A stretch of DNA of 64,000 nt from Agrocybe praecox (Eukaryota; Basidiomycota; Agaricomycetes; Agaricales; Agrocybaceae), in contig OZ024851.1 of assembly GCA_964017145.1 (NCBI GenBank), positions 1,550,001 through 1,614,000 on the forward strand, in the 5' to 3' direction. Positions 1-11,879 of this stretch are shown one piece after another (the stretch's first letter is position 1; every line of letters starts with the position of its first letter). A program made the translations under genes and the position numbers. Under the pieces are notes generated by a model. That model was not told the DNA's origin. It ran no database searches and worked only from the letters and a program-made list of their open reading frames with translations.

Positions 1-2586
1 CAGAACAGCTAAGAAAAAAGTAAGTACTGCTTGTTTGGGTAATGAGATTAATGATACTCACTTGAGATCAAAGGGACAGAAGCAGAACGTGGGTAATGTT
101 CCAGAACTTATCAAAATCACTCCTGCCGTCCAGGCCTCCGTAACCAAAGAACAAGTTCAACAGTCAGATATTGGCAAAGAGCTGCCAAAAACAAAAAGAC
201 CTAAGGTAAATTCTCAGCTGTTTCATCGAATGTGCGTAATAAATGACTTACCGATACTCTTAACGTATGTAATGTGTAGCGGGTGCTGCCAGATGATTGG
301 CTTGATCCCGTTATTCCAGGTTTAGTAGCGGCCACGTCAGAACGTGAAGAGACGTGTGCAGAAGATTACGACTCCGAAGAGGTGTCAGAGAGTTCTAACC
401 CAGATCGTCGTGGCATTCAAGAGGAGTTTTCTGATGACGGTGAATCTGGTAGTGGGTTAGATGCAAACATGGGTGAGCTACAGCCTCAGTGTCCATCACG
501 ATGAACAACAGATCAGCTTATGTAATTGTTGAACAGCCACAGCAAAGTACGAAAATGTTCACGCTGTTGCTAAAGCAGCTTACCTGAAATCGAACAAGTC
601 CCATGTATGTTTCTACGTTGTTAGTCCATTTCAAACTGTCACTGACCATTCTCAATATTAGGTTCCTTCGGAAAAGACAATACGACCAGCATCAACTGTA
701 TCCCAGGAATACGATGACGCCAATTCATCCTCGTCGAGTGATTCAGAAGGTTTTAACCCTTTTAAAGTGGTCAAAAAACCAAAACCTATTCCAGTATGTG
801 ATTCGCTTTACGTATAGAATTTATGCTGACTTATCTTCAGAAAAAACGCCAGCAGGGAGCTTTCAGGACAGCAGTGACTGCTGCAAGACAGGTCCCTCCA
901 GTTGCGGCGACCAACAATCATCTGGTCGGAAATACACAAAAGCGAAAGGTCGAAGCTACCAAGTAAGAGGCCATAATCTTGGAAATGATTGACACACCTG
1001 AAGATACATATATTTCAGTCCAACCTCAACCACAGAAACCGATTTGAAGCGTTCCAAACACGCGGAAGAGAAAGCTGGTTTATTGGATGGATGGAAAAGG
1101 AAAATAGCCCAAGAGCAAAAGGTTATCATTGCAGGTGAATTGCTCCTTCATTGAAACCTATCCAGAAATACAACATTACTTAATCTGCAGAGCGTAATGC
1201 GGCAAACCTATCTGTACACGCCCGCGAGGCTTCGCAACATGAGCATGATCCACTAGAGTATGCCGGAGGGATCTTCGACCAAGACGAAGTGCCTCAAACG
1301 GTGGCGGCCCCAACCAAGATCAAAGGTCACAGACCGGCGGTTCAAGATCAGGTTAGTCCAGACCTTTGTCGTCGCCTATTGTGCTAAGACATACTATCCA
1401 TGAATAGAAAATTACCGTCAAAATGGTTATCCCACCTCCAGACCCGCCTACAAGCAGTGCTTGAAGGGTTAAAAAAGTCAAATATATTACTGCATCCCTC
1501 CCATTCCCACCCAGTCGCATCATGGCGCACACTCAAACCTGGCGACGAGTATACAAACCCAGCATTATCGAGTTTGCCGGTAATTATGCGGATCCCTTTG
1601 GCACTAACTCTATCCTCGAAGAGCCTGCAATCGCTCTCTGGAATACTATATATGCCGAATTGAGTGACGTTGTTGCATCTGGCACCCCAGGTCGTGCTGC
1701 CATGGTTCAAGTAGTACGTAAAAATTGTCTGCACTGCATTTTTATTGAATAATATGACTTACTGCGCTATTAGGCTGCTGACATATTGACGGGTTGGCGA
1801 AGTGCGATGGGCAAAGAAGGTATCAATTTGGTTGTCCAAACACTTCTGGCAGAAGGTGTCGAGCAAGAGCGAGCTCCGGAGGTTGCTGCCTATCTGCTCA
1901 AAGACATGCGCTACGTCTTTGAGTTTCCTGACCTTGAAGCTCCAGTACGTCTTTGAATTCTTGGTTATAGTGGGATTGAAATCTAACTGTTTCGTATAGC
2001 AGGACCGAGGAGCATTTCGGGGGCCATTGGTCGCACGAGCATTCGGCCTTTACCTCAAGACGGTCAGACGCAGTGTACACTTAGAGGAGGTTGAGTATGC
2101 GCAGCCCGTGGGAGCTCTTGCTGTCGCAACAGCAGTGGTGAGTGACATTGTTTTGTAGCACTGTATCTAATGAAACTTACCGTGTAATGGCAGGTTGAGC
2201 GAGGCCTAGAACTCGTCAAAACGGGCAAAGTGAAGCTTAATGCCCCCCCGAACGCATTCGACATAAACCTACAGGGGAAGCGAAAAACATCTGCCTATCA
2301 CCCATACGCTGATGCTCATTGGGGTGCGAAGACTCGAAATTTTGTCCGTTCGACGCAGAAGCTGGACGATGCAAAGTGGACATTGGTCAAGCAAGCGGCC
2401 GAGGTATATATGGGCTCCGTTGCTGGGACCGAGGAAGGTGACAAGGATGGAGACGAGAGGATTGACAATCCCCACGCATGCATTGAGGTTTGGTACGTTT
2501 ATCACTGCATTCGGAAATTCAAAATTGGAGTACTGACGTGGCATCGTGTGCTCTGCATAATATTAGATTGTTTCGCCAGTGCGTGA
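1..2586 (+). CDS. DUF6532-like protein, 5' end outside the window
   Basis: Multi-exon gene read from splice signals. The N-terminal half (about 66-1360) is low-complexity and charged, with pieces such as LPDDWLDPVIPGL and an acidic Ser/Glu stretch. The folded C-terminal part is built from exons at about 1545-1712, 1773-1942, 2001-2134 and 2193-2487 (reads such as FAGNYADPFGTNSILEEP, ILTGWRSAMGKEGI, AFRGPLVARAFGLYLKT, SAYHPYADAHWG). Introns begin GTACGT or GTGAGT and end in TAG or CAG. From memory this arrangement matches the DUF6532 family of agaricomycete nuclear-type proteins of unknown function, where a disordered N-terminus precedes a helical domain. The stop is uncertain: reading through gives 2586, while splicing at about 2489 would end the protein within a few residues. 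No function is assigned. Confidence 0.6.
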
Positions 2587-2589
2587 GGT

Positions 2590-3460
2590 TTTTTTGGGCC
2601 CGTTTCTGTGCCGGAATGTGCTGCGTTGCTCTCCGTAGTGTACATGTATGTATCTACTACCTGTATTGCCATAATCTGCGAGTGCGAATAGATGTGGCCC
2701 TGGGCCCACTGTTAAAAAACTACCCCCACGGTGTGAAAGTAGACCTACACAATAACCTACATCTAGATAAATATATATATCATTTTCTAAATGGTGAATC
2801 TACCTTCACTTCGTGGCTCTACCGACTTTCTGGAGCCAGCCCGGCAGCTGGATTCAGACATGTGAGGGTATTTGCAGGTTGGCGCCTGGAGTGCTGGATT
2901 TGATGGCTTATATAATCCTACCTTTTTTAGCGACGTGTGATCTTCCTGATGTTCCACGAATTCATCAATCAGTTATAAATATTTTGAAGCATTGTTACAG
3001 CGTGGCTGAGATAAATTTGCGTTTTTTAGGGCGCTTCTCGGTCAAAGGAGCGAATTAGAACAGCGTGGCAGGTGCAAGGAATAAAGCACTCATCTAATTT
3101 AGAATTGAACACGTTTTTGCACAACACTGCTTTTACTGCGGCGGCGGCGGCTTCTTGTCTGAATGTCTGCCACCCAAGTTGATTTTCTTTCTGCCTTGAG
3201 TTTTCTTTGTTTTCATCATTCTTCTGTGTCTATCACTTTAGAAGTCTGGTGATTGGAAAACCGTCGCCTGCCATCCTAGAGTCTCCTCTGCCTTTCCCCT
3301 GTGTTCGGCTTGTTGCAAGAAATTCTCCGGGACATCAAGAACAAGAACCCAAGGCACGAGGAAAGGAGCAACATAACGATCTCGGAAACAGTGAAGGGCC
3401 GAGGAGGACCGTCACTTTCGCGTATGGCTTCACTGTATGAACACGTGCATCAACGGTCGC
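2590..3460. other. Non-coding interval
   Basis: No supported gene. AT-rich downstream sequence of the DUF6532-like gene, with a short GCG-trinucleotide run near 3138. Short open frames here lack splice context and protein-like composition. Confidence 0.5.
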
Positions 3461-3467
3461 CAGTCTA

Positions 3468-4268
3468 TGGTGCCACTCACCTAGTCACCATCTAAAAATG
3501 ACAGCGGCCAAATTGTTTGGGGTACAAATTGACTACCACTAACCCCACTGTGCCGGAGGGCACAGCAAAAATTTCAAGCACCAACAAGGTTTGGTCAATC
3601 AAATCTACATGTTTTACTTGTAAAAAAGTATTCTAGCAATTTTTGTGGTATACAGAAAGATTAGGGAGGAAAATTGCTAAGCCAGTCCACGAATAATCAT
3701 GACCCGTCATAAGAAATATCAATTGCAAGTAGCACAAGCACAGGACAAATTTCAGAAAATGACGAACTCGAAAAATCGTGGGTAGATGGTGTGAATAATT
3801 GTGAGTATGCGCAGTCAGACTGGTCAGGGTGGGGTGATTCAAGCGACGAAGAAATAGAGGAGTTGAAAGACAATGCATTATTCAGGAGTTTGAAGCCTAT
3901 GGCGGTGAAAGAGAATCCGACCATGAATGAAATCGAGTTGATTACGGGCGAAATCTCACAAAAATGGACTGGAAAAAGGCCCAGAGCAATCAACATCTTG
4001 GTCACAGGCAATTTGATTAAGTAATAGCCTATAGGTGTCGCTATAAATAGTCTAAATTACTATATATGGACTATCTTATCTTATCTGGCCAATTTGGTGA
4101 CACCAAATTTTATAACTCCGTCAGTTTTTGACCAATCAAAAAACGGTCTAGCAGATTTGTTCCCCTTGTCAAATGGAGTGTTTTCCCCAAAGGAATAAGA
4201 AAAAGGGGAAATTTTGCCGACACCATAAACTTTGTCACTTTTTGGTGGTGACTAGGTGAGTGGCACCA
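3468..4268. mobile_element. Small TIR DNA transposon remnant flanked by TA
   Basis: The left end (TGGTGCCACTCACCTAGTCA, from 3468) is repeated in inverted orientation at the right end (ending 4268). The inverted match continues inward for about 35 bp with few changes (AAAA-TGACA). Both ends are bordered by TA (3466-3467 and 4269-4270), the usual target duplication of Tc1/mariner-like elements. The interior holds only a fragment of a coding region (3728-4024), so the copy cannot encode its own transposase. Assignment to the Tc1/mariner group rests on the TA alone. Confidence 0.65.
3728..4024 (+). pseudogene. Transposase N-terminal fragment
   Basis: Open frame of about 98 codons inside the TA-flanked TIR element. 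It starts without ATG and reads an acidic segment (ENDELEKSWVDGVNNCEYAQ, then WSGWGDSSDEEIEELKD) followed by a short helical part ending at a TAA. The composition resembles the acidic N-terminal leader of fungal DDE transposases, and the position inside the element fits, but no catalytic motif remains. It is best read as a decayed transposase 5' end. Confidence 0.4.
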
Positions 4269-4270
4269 TA

Positions 4271-5107
4271 GTCACCGTGCACTATCATCAGATAATGAAA
4301 CAGTGTATAATTAGGACGGTACTCTCCTTGCCCGAGTTGATGCCTTCCATAATATCTAACCAATACATGTGCTGACTGCATGCACTTTTGGTTCCGGAAC
4401 ATGTCCAAGTCCTTGTGGTAAAAAAGAAAGTAGGGAAGAGAGAGTAGGAAAGAAAGGAAAGAAGGGAAAGAAGACCTCCATCCAGTGAAATCCAATGAAC
4501 CCCCACCCCCAAACTCGAGACTCGAGGGTTCGTGTTCATATGTATCCGCATCACATCGTGACGAAGAAAAGAATGGGAATAAAGGAAAGGCAAGAACGAA
4601 TGAATGAACATCAATGAACATGGATAAATTTGGAGAAAGAGAAAAAAGGTGAAGAGAAGAGGAAAGAGAACCCCTCGTCCAAATCCACCCCTCTCTGACT
4701 TCTCCCTGACTTTCCACCGTTTCAAATCAGTCTGGCTTCAAATCATATCACATCCCCTCATCACATCACACCCTCTTTTCTCGTTTGTTCGTTTGTTCGC
4801 TCTCTCTTCTTCAGAAGGAGATAGATTGTTTCCGAGAACATGAAATCAAACCAGTCGAAAAGGAAGAAAAAACAAACTCAGAAAACTGGTTAAGGTCGCT
4901 TTCGAAAATCCTCAGTTGGCTGTGGGACTCAACACGAGCAGACTGGTGTTAAGCAGGTCTTTGCGGGTAAAGGAAAGAAACATGCGGTACGCGACAATTC
5001 TAATCTAATGGGCCCTCGCACGATCCCATGATCTGCGGCAACGACCGAACGCTGCAAGGAGGCCCACATAAGGATATTACACTGTACTATAACATACCAT
5101 ATACAGG
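4271..5107. other. Non-coding interval with purine-rich tract
   Basis: No supported gene. A purine-biased tract (GAAAG-type) lies at about 4430-4700 and a pyrimidine-rich part follows to about 4810. Open frames on either strand here are low-complexity products of that bias. Confidence 0.5.
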
Positions 5108-5114
5108 GGATGCA

Positions 5115-5660
5115 CCTGTAGCAGCCAACTTCATGTATGAAACCTGGGCAGTTGCCTGGCATAAGTCATACATCAGGGAGGGCAACTGCCCAAGGTGGTC
5201 AGTGATATATGAATGCTTATAAACCACATCAGAGTGGCCATAAAGGCTGAGCGGGCGGCATTGGCAGATGCCTTAAGCAAATATGCATAAACATTGCAGG
5301 ATTTGGACATTTTTGCGGTATTTGGGCAATAGCGAAAGAATGAATGGGTGGTTCAGGGCGCTTGTTGGGAGGTTAGGATTAGATAATTATTCCTGATTTT
5401 TTGGCGCCCTTTGCCCCACCAAAAAGAGACATGATGGGATGGATGCGCAAAAGCAAAACTGGATGACACGTTATTTTTAGCTTCTTTTTACAATTCGGGC
5501 GCTGCGCTATTTTTAATACTTTATAATCATTTTCCCGTACTATATTTACTTTACATACATATATCCAGATACCAAAAAACGACCTTTTAGCGTATGTTTT
5601 AGACGGTAGTTCCCTATTTGGCAGTTATTGCCCTTTTGAGTACGTCCTTTTTACAACATA
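5115..5660 (+). repeat. Left subterminal arm of element I
   Basis: Inverted copy of 11880-12457 and similar to 20360-20920 and, inverted, 34640-35231. Shared blocks include CCTGGGCAGTTG near the tip, TTTTTTGGCGCCCTTTGCCC, and a GGGCGCTGCGCTATTTTTAA block further in. Confidence 0.85.
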
Positions 5661-5739
5661 TAAAAACATTCAAAAACATATTTTATTTTGTATGCTACAG
5701 TACATTATATTTGTCAACTAATGTACTGAGGGACATGGG

Positions 5740-6150
5740 GCCTCCTCGCTCGCTGGTACATACGCACTCAATGGTGCTACGTGCTGGTACATACGCGCTC
5801 GATGGTGCTACATGCTGGTGCCTATGCGTTGGTGCGTACGCGCTCGGTAGTGCTACCCTCTGGTGCCTACGAGCTCGGTGGTGACTACGTGTTGGTGCCT
5901 ATGCGCTCGCTGGTGCCTACGTGCTCGCTGGTGCCTGCTCGTTGGTGCCTACCCGCCTGGTGGTGCCTACGCGTTGGTGCAAACGCGCTCCTACCCTCGT
6001 CTTCATCCTCGTCGTGGTCGTGGTCGTCATGTGTGGTCACCCGTGTCGTCGTGGTCGTGGTCGTGGTCGTCCTCCTCGTGGTCGTCCGCGAGGTGGGTGG
6101 TCACCCGCTTCGTCGTGGGCCTCCTCGTCGTCGTCGTCGTCTGTGAGGTG
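5740..6150. repeat. GC-rich degenerate minisatellite, left half
   Basis: First part (5740-6000) is a degenerate repeat around GGTGCCTACGCGCTCG; the second (6000-6150) is a CGTCGTGGTCGTGGTC repeat ending in GAGGTGGGTGGTCA. It continues at 10017-10315 on the far side of nested element III, so the two halves were one array before insertion. Open frames across it are repeat artefacts (Val/Trp/Arg-rich). Confidence 0.75.
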
Positions 6151-7387
6151 GGTGGTCAGCCATAGCTGCTAATATTATGAATGATATACAGGCAGTTGCC
6201 TAAAAACCTGATAAATGTAGGGGGGCAGTTGCCTACCTTCCCTTTTGGGAAGGTCTTTTTTTGAGGTTTTTAGGTGCCGGGGCAGGCATATATGGGTGGG
6301 AAATGGCTTGGGGAGGCGGCCATAGGTGTTTTAGGAGCCGAGGAGCCGCATAGGAGGGCGGGAGCAGGGGCAGGGGGCTTGTAGGGAGGGCGGGCGCTGG
6401 TAAACACGACCAAACACGCCGCCGAACGCACGAAATGGCCTCTTTGGGCGTCGGGATGGCTATTTTGATGGGTTCGGGGACGTTTGGGGGCGGGAAACTT
6501 CGCCAATAAATTTAAACATATTAATAATGATTTATAGAATGCTATGCGCGTCTATTGGGAGGAGGGGAGGGGTGGATGGCTTGAGATGTAGTCGGACAAT
6601 GTTCATTTTATTAATAAATCTAATTTTAGCATGAGCGCACAGCTATTTTTGATATAGCGCGCTCCCTGGGTACTCGGAATATATTTTCCGGTGTGATTAG
6701 ATTAGATTGCATAGCCAACTTCGTCCGATTTTGCAGCATTTAAGTTGTACCCCCCATTTTGGGTACATTGGTTTGTTTTATGTTTAAAACATTATATTTA
6801 TTTCAAAACATATAATGTACCTAATGTAGCATAAAGAGTTCAACTATATACAGAAGATTCAAGGAAAAACAGAAAAAAACATATAGAAATATCGAAAATA
6901 AAGCAAGAAAACAAGAAAAAAAACAAAAAAGCCAACGAACAAACCCCATGATGTTCGTTGGCGATCTGCAGGGGCAACGACGTTGAAGGGTGGCTGGAGG
7001 GCCTCGCGTGACGCTCATTATTGAGCAGCGTTGGACGCTAGCCACCCGCTGTTGTCGTCGCTGCCACGGTGCTCGACGCTCGTCCTCGTGTGCTCGTATG
7101 CGCGCTGTCCACCGTCCTCGTGTGCTCGTGTACACGCCTGCTCGTGTCCTTGTCATCTGCTCGTGTCCTCCCACCTCATTCCTCTCGTTCTGTTGTCCAC
7201 ACGTGTCGTCGTCGTTATGCGTCTTGAGCTCGGCCGTGCTGCTCATCGTCGTCGTCGTCGTCGTGACACGTCACGGTCCTGTTCTTCACTCGTGCAGGCG
7301 TTGGCTGTGTCGGTGGCAACGGGCATGGAGCTGGCGATGTATGGTTGTGTAGGCGAAGGTGGTGGGGCGATGATGAAAGACGCGCAC

Positions 7388-7442
7388 GTTGAAAGTGGTT
7401 GAAGTTTCCATATTTGGAAACTTCTCACGCCATTTTCAACGT
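7388..7442. repeat. Near-perfect nested hairpin in element III
   Basis: An outer stem CGTTGAAAGTGG pairs with CCATTTTCAACG and encloses a palindrome GAAGTTTCCA-TATT-TGGAAACTTC. It sits between a GC-rich minisatellite and an AT-rich stretch, matching the position of the hairpins in element I. Confidence 0.7.
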
Positions 7443-8002
7443 TCGAGCTCATCGTCGATGACCTCGCTGAGGCGCATGGAGGCAGGTCATAGCGAGAAAA
7501 AAATATGTATATTGAGGAGAAGTATATTATATTTGTTGTACATACACAAAATAAAATAAAACATGTGTTATTGATGTAAAAATGCGAAATCTGTCCTTGC
7601 GAGGTGAGTATGAATTCATTTTAAAAACATATTCGCTTTTTTGATATACCATACACTGACGGATCATCATTTTATGTGTGTGTAAATATACTCTAGAACA
7701 TTTTCATCACTTCCAACAAGAATTTTGTGTGCTAGTTCATTAATACCTTCACATATTCCTCATAGATGCAAAAAATGCATCGAGTTCAAATGAGTCCAGG
7801 CAGCACACACATGTACCTGCATTCCCTATGTTTTAAAAACATGCATAAGTCTTTTTTTTTTCACTTTTACATTGTATATACTGTTATATGTCTAAATACC
7901 TATGTTCTACGGCTCAGAAAGCCGGGATACGTCCTCATTGTCACTCTTGACGATGAGTGCGATCCGGCTATTACGCGGACCGGCGTGGGAATTGCCCGAT
8001 TT

Positions 8003-8085
8003 GGGTCAATTTCAACCATCGCCGTCGCTGCCTCCTTACCCTTACCCTTACCCTTTACCCACACAACTGTTAGAAATTGACCTCT
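8003..8085. repeat. Hairpin with CCTTAC-repeat loop in element III
   Basis: GGGTCAATTTCAAC pairs with GTTAGAAATTGACC. The loop contains four CCTTAC-type repeats (about 8034-8061). These are not the CCCTAA/TTAGGG telomere repeat. Confidence 0.65.
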
Positions 8086-8529
8086 AACGTAAGTAAAAGT
8101 CAATAGACTTATAGTTAACAATAGAGCCAAGTTTCAATGCGTAACAATGACTAGTTTTATGAAAATAGTGTATTGCTTCTATATAATCCCAAACTCAATC
8201 TAGTGTCTTGAGTACTCTCAGACATAGTAGGAAAACTGGTCTGTTTGTACATGTTTACCCCAAAAATCCCTAGGCGCCAATATAGGTGCCCACAATATAG
8301 CGTTCGAAATCAGTGGTGCACCAAACAAAGTTCTACGCTACATATTATATACTGCCGGATTCGTCTCGTTGAGGAGATTCCGAATCCTGAAAGATCTTGT
8401 CCATAGCTGTACTCTATAAATAACTATTTACGAAATACTGTCCAAAAACAGGGAAAAACACCGAAATCTATGTAAAGTCCATATGTACAAGTCCAAAATC
8501 AAAGTGTTTGATCACTAATTTCAACAACA

Positions 8530-9065
8530 ACCACACCAATCAAGACAGGACGAAGACGAGCACGACAACAAGGGAAGCGCCGTGTGTGCCCGGGCACACA
8601 GTGGTAGAGGAGGGTGAGGGAAGGGCGACAGGGTGACGAGGTAGGGCAAGCGTGGGTGGGCGTGAGCGTGAGGGGTGAAGGCGAGTGGACGAGGGTGAGA
8701 GGTGAGGGTGAGTAGACAAGGGTGAGGGGTGAGGGTGAGGGTGAATAGACGAAGGTGAGAGGTGACGGTGAGTGGACGAGGGTGAGAAGGACCAGGGAGC
8801 GAGCAAGCGGAAACAGCGACGACGACGAAGACGACGAATGCGAGCACAACAAATGCGAGCACAACAAACGTGAGCTCAGCGAACGAGTGCACGACGGACG
8901 CGAGCACGACAAACGAGTGCACGACAGACGCGAGCACAACGCACGCGAGCACAACGAATGCAAGCACAACGCACGCAAGCACAGCGAACGAGTGGACGAC
9001 GGACGCAAGCACAGCGAACGAGTGCGCCAGCGACAGCGGAGATGCCCACGACGACGAGCGTGAGC
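8530..9065. repeat. Compound minisatellite inside element III
   Basis: Two adjoining arrays. About 8640-8790 repeats GGTGAGGGTGAGTGGACGA; about 8820-9060 repeats ACGNRCGCGAGCACAACGA with 12-18-bp spacing. Open frames on both strands (Thr/Asn/Ala-, Glu/His/Asn- or Ser/Leu-rich) reflect the repeat and are not called as genes. Confidence 0.75.
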
Positions 9066-10016
9066 ATGGGTGCAGACACAACGACATGCACGAGCAGGTA
9101 CGCGGTGAGGTGAGGGTGTGCACAGGGGTGAGGGTGGGTGGCCCAGGACGATGGGGGGTGCGCGAAGACGGTGGGGAGTGCGCCTGTACGACGCAAGGCA
9201 AGCGAGGAGCATGGGACATGGTCCCATTCGCTCCTTTTTTTTTTTTTTTTTCATTCGCCTTCTTTTTATATATCTTTGTTGTCCTTTTTCTATCTTTTTT
9301 TCATTATTTCTGTTTGGATGTAGTCTCTACTTATATAGATAAATAATATATGTTTTTTTTTAAAAAATTTGCAAATTCAACCAACATGCCTAAAATGGAA
9401 ATAATTTCCGAAAAGGGACGCACTTCATCCAATGTAGCCAACCGAGCGTAAGTTCAATATATAATCTAATCTAATCAGAACGGAAAATATATTCCGAGTA
9501 CCCGGAGAGCACGCTATATCAAAAATAGCTGCGCGCTCACGCTAAAATTAGATTTATTAATAAATTCAACATTATCCAGATACATAGCAAGCCCTCCACT
9601 CCTCCCAATAGGCGCGCAGAGTGTACCATAAATCATTATTAATATATATGAATTTATTGGCGAAGTTTCTCGCCCCCAAACATCCCCGAACCCATCAAAA
9701 TAGCCATCCCGACGCCCAAAGAGGCCATTTCGTGCGTTCGGCGGCGTGTTTGGTCGTGTTTACCAGCGCCCGCCCTCCCTACAAGCCCCCCACCCCTGCT
9801 CCCGCCCCCCTAAACGGCTCCTCGGCTTCCAAAACACCTATGGCCGCCTCCCCAAGCCATTTCCCACCCATATATGCCTGCCCCGGCACCTAAAAACCTC
9901 AAAAAAAAGACCTTCCCAAAAGGGAAGGTAGGCAACTGCCCCCCTACATTTATCAGGTTTTTAGGCAACTGCCTATATATCATATATGACAGTAGCATAT
10001 ACAGGTGGGGTGGTCA

Positions 10017-10315
10017 CCCTTGTCGCCGTCGTCCGCGAGGTGGATGGTCACCCTCGTTGTCGTCGTGATCACCTTCATCGTGGTCGTGGTGGTCCTCCTC
10101 GTCCTCCTCGTGGTCGTCTGCAAGGTGGGTGGTCACCCCCTTCATCGTGGGCCTCGTCGTCGTCGTCGTCGTCGTCGTGGTCCGCAAGGTGGGTAGTCAC
10201 CCTCGTCGTGGTCCTCGTGGTCCTCGTCGTGGGTGGTCACCCTCGTCGTGTTTGTCCGCGTCGTGGGTGGTTGTCCTCGTTGTGGGCGATCGTCCTCGTC
10301 GCGGGTGGTCGTGAG
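10017..10315. repeat. GC-rich degenerate minisatellite, right half
   Basis: Continuation of the 6000-6150 array (CGTCGTGGTC and GTGGGTGGTCACCC units), separated from it by element III. Confidence 0.75.
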
Positions 10316-10319
10316 TGAG

Positions 10320-11160
10320 CCTCACACCATACCAGGCACTGCCCACATCCCTGCAGTGAGGGAAGGGGCTAGGTGCAGAGTACCGGTGTGGTGATGGGCG
10401 GTGATAAGGAAGAAATGAACGCGCGTTGGTTCATTTCTGTCCAAATCGGGCCTTTCCCATGCCGGTCCGGCTCATAGCCGGTTCGAACTCGTCGCTGTGC
10501 TCGACGACGAGAAGGTCTGTGCGAATGGTAAGTTCAAAGTAGGTAGCAGAATATGTTAGTATAGCTAATAAAATTACTTATGTCAAAAAAAATCAAAAAA
10601 AAAATCAAAAAATCTCTTTGAACGCTCATAAGTTTGGAGAGTACATGTGCTCGCTTTCCAACTCGATGCATTTTTCGTGCGTTAATGAATAACATGTTCA
10701 TAACATTCTCTGGTGTCCTTTTTTTTCTTCTGCTAAACATAGATAGTGTATTAATACTACGCAGTACCCTAATATAAATAAAATTGTGAAATTTTCATTG
10801 AGAATATGAATTATTCTCTTCACCTGTCGAACCGAAATCAGCACGCTCGCCATATAAATTATGCTTTTGAATGTTTTTTTCACAGAAAATATAAGTGACT
10901 GTTTATTTTTTTACATTAATTATCTTCTCACAATTTTATAATATTTACTACAGATTTACTAACTATGTAAAATGCTATGTGGCCTCGCCATCGTCGTGCT
11001 TGACGATGAGCTCGACCCGGTTATATACCGGGCCAGCATGAGAACCTGCCGGATTTGGAAGAAATCAACCAACCGATGGTTGATTTCTTCCTTATCACCC
11101 TCCATCATCACCACCACCATCATTGTCCATCATCTGTACCTAGCCCCTCCCCTCACAATG
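10320..11160. repeat. Inverted hairpin pair around AT-rich core of element I
   Basis: The segment 10345-10530 is an inverted copy of 10970-11155. Shared features in order are GAGGGGAGGGGCTAGGT, GGTGATAAGGAAGAAAT, a hairpin (GAAGAAATCAACC against GGTTGATTTCTTC), a CCGGTCCGG-type block and a CGTCGTGCTTGACGATGAG block. The 440 bp between are AT-rich and non-coding. The same module recurs in the left arm of element II at 21750-21935. Confidence 0.75.
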
Positions 11161-11430
11161 ACGGCAACGACGTAGCGACCACGACGAGGAAACAATGGCA
11201 ACAACAAGGGCAACGATGACGGCAACGAGGAAGCAACGCACAACAAACACGACAGCACCGGCAGTGTAAGCACAACGACACAACAACGCGGCTTGGACAC
11301 GGTGATGACGACGGCAGCGTAGGCGCACGACGACAACAGCAGCGTACGTGTACGACCATGACGGCAGCGTGCGTGTACAACCACAACGGCAGTGTATGTG
11401 TACGACCACAACGTGGATGGGCCACGGCCA
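11160..11430. repeat. ACGACAACG-type minisatellite, element I right side
   Basis: Degenerate repeat around GACGGCAGCGTACGTGTACGACCA and ACGACAACAG. Its inverted counterpart lies in element II at about 21340-21740. Open frames in it are artefacts of the repeat. Confidence 0.65.
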
Positions 11431-11879
11431 TGACGAAGATGAAGCCATAGGCTTCACGCCTACCTGCCGGCACCTACTCCCTCACCTTCCACCACCTCCA
11501 CCACTTGCACCATCCCCATTGGCAGCAGCCCTGCTTCCGCATGAACCACCGCGAGTAAAGGCCAGCGCGAACACGAGGAGGTGGCTTCAGAAGGACGGGA
11601 GGCGGTGGAGAAGGGACGAGAGGCAGAGGTTTATTTAGGGAGAGCAGGGGGGGTTGGCTGGCGAGCAAGATGGATGACGAGTAGGGAGAACGGCGAGGAC
11701 GAGACATATGAACCAAGAACGATGTGCGTTCTCGGGTTCGTATTCATCGTCTTTGCGCTCATTTCCTTCCTTCTCGTTATTCTTCTTTCTCCTCGCTCTC
11801 TTCTGCTCTTCTGAAATTAGTTAGTAAATACATATATTATTTGAATGTACTGTAACATACAAAATAAAATCAATTTTTT

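Larger units (their letters stand above)
6157..10007. mobile_element. Element III: 3.85-kb non-coding TIR transposon nested in element I
   Basis: GGGTGGT is directly duplicated at 6150-6156 and 10008-10014. The ends are inverted copies (left CAGCCATAGCTGCT; right in reverse complement CACCTGTATATGCTACT), both running into TGATATANAGGCAGTTGCC. Inverted arms continue for about 380 bp (6180-6550 against 9620-9995), and a second inverted block pairs 6600-6720 with 9440-9570. Removing the element and one duplication copy rejoins the surrounding GTGGGTGGTCACCC minisatellite. It has no coding content; the interior is minisatellite and hairpins. Confidence 0.85.

Noticed and set aside
8034..8061. Interstitial telomere repeat
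   Set aside because: The unit is CCTTAC, not CCCTAA, and it forms a hairpin loop in a transposon.
10320..11160. The inverted hairpin pair as a separately inserted fourth nested element
   Set aside because: The same module is present in the left arm of element II at the equivalent position and no target duplication flanks it, so it is better read as an internal part of the family.
5740..11430. Many long open frames on both strands in elements I and III
   Set aside because: They follow minisatellite periodicity, are Val/Arg/Ser- or Thr/Asn-rich in all frames, overlap each other on both strands and have no splice context.
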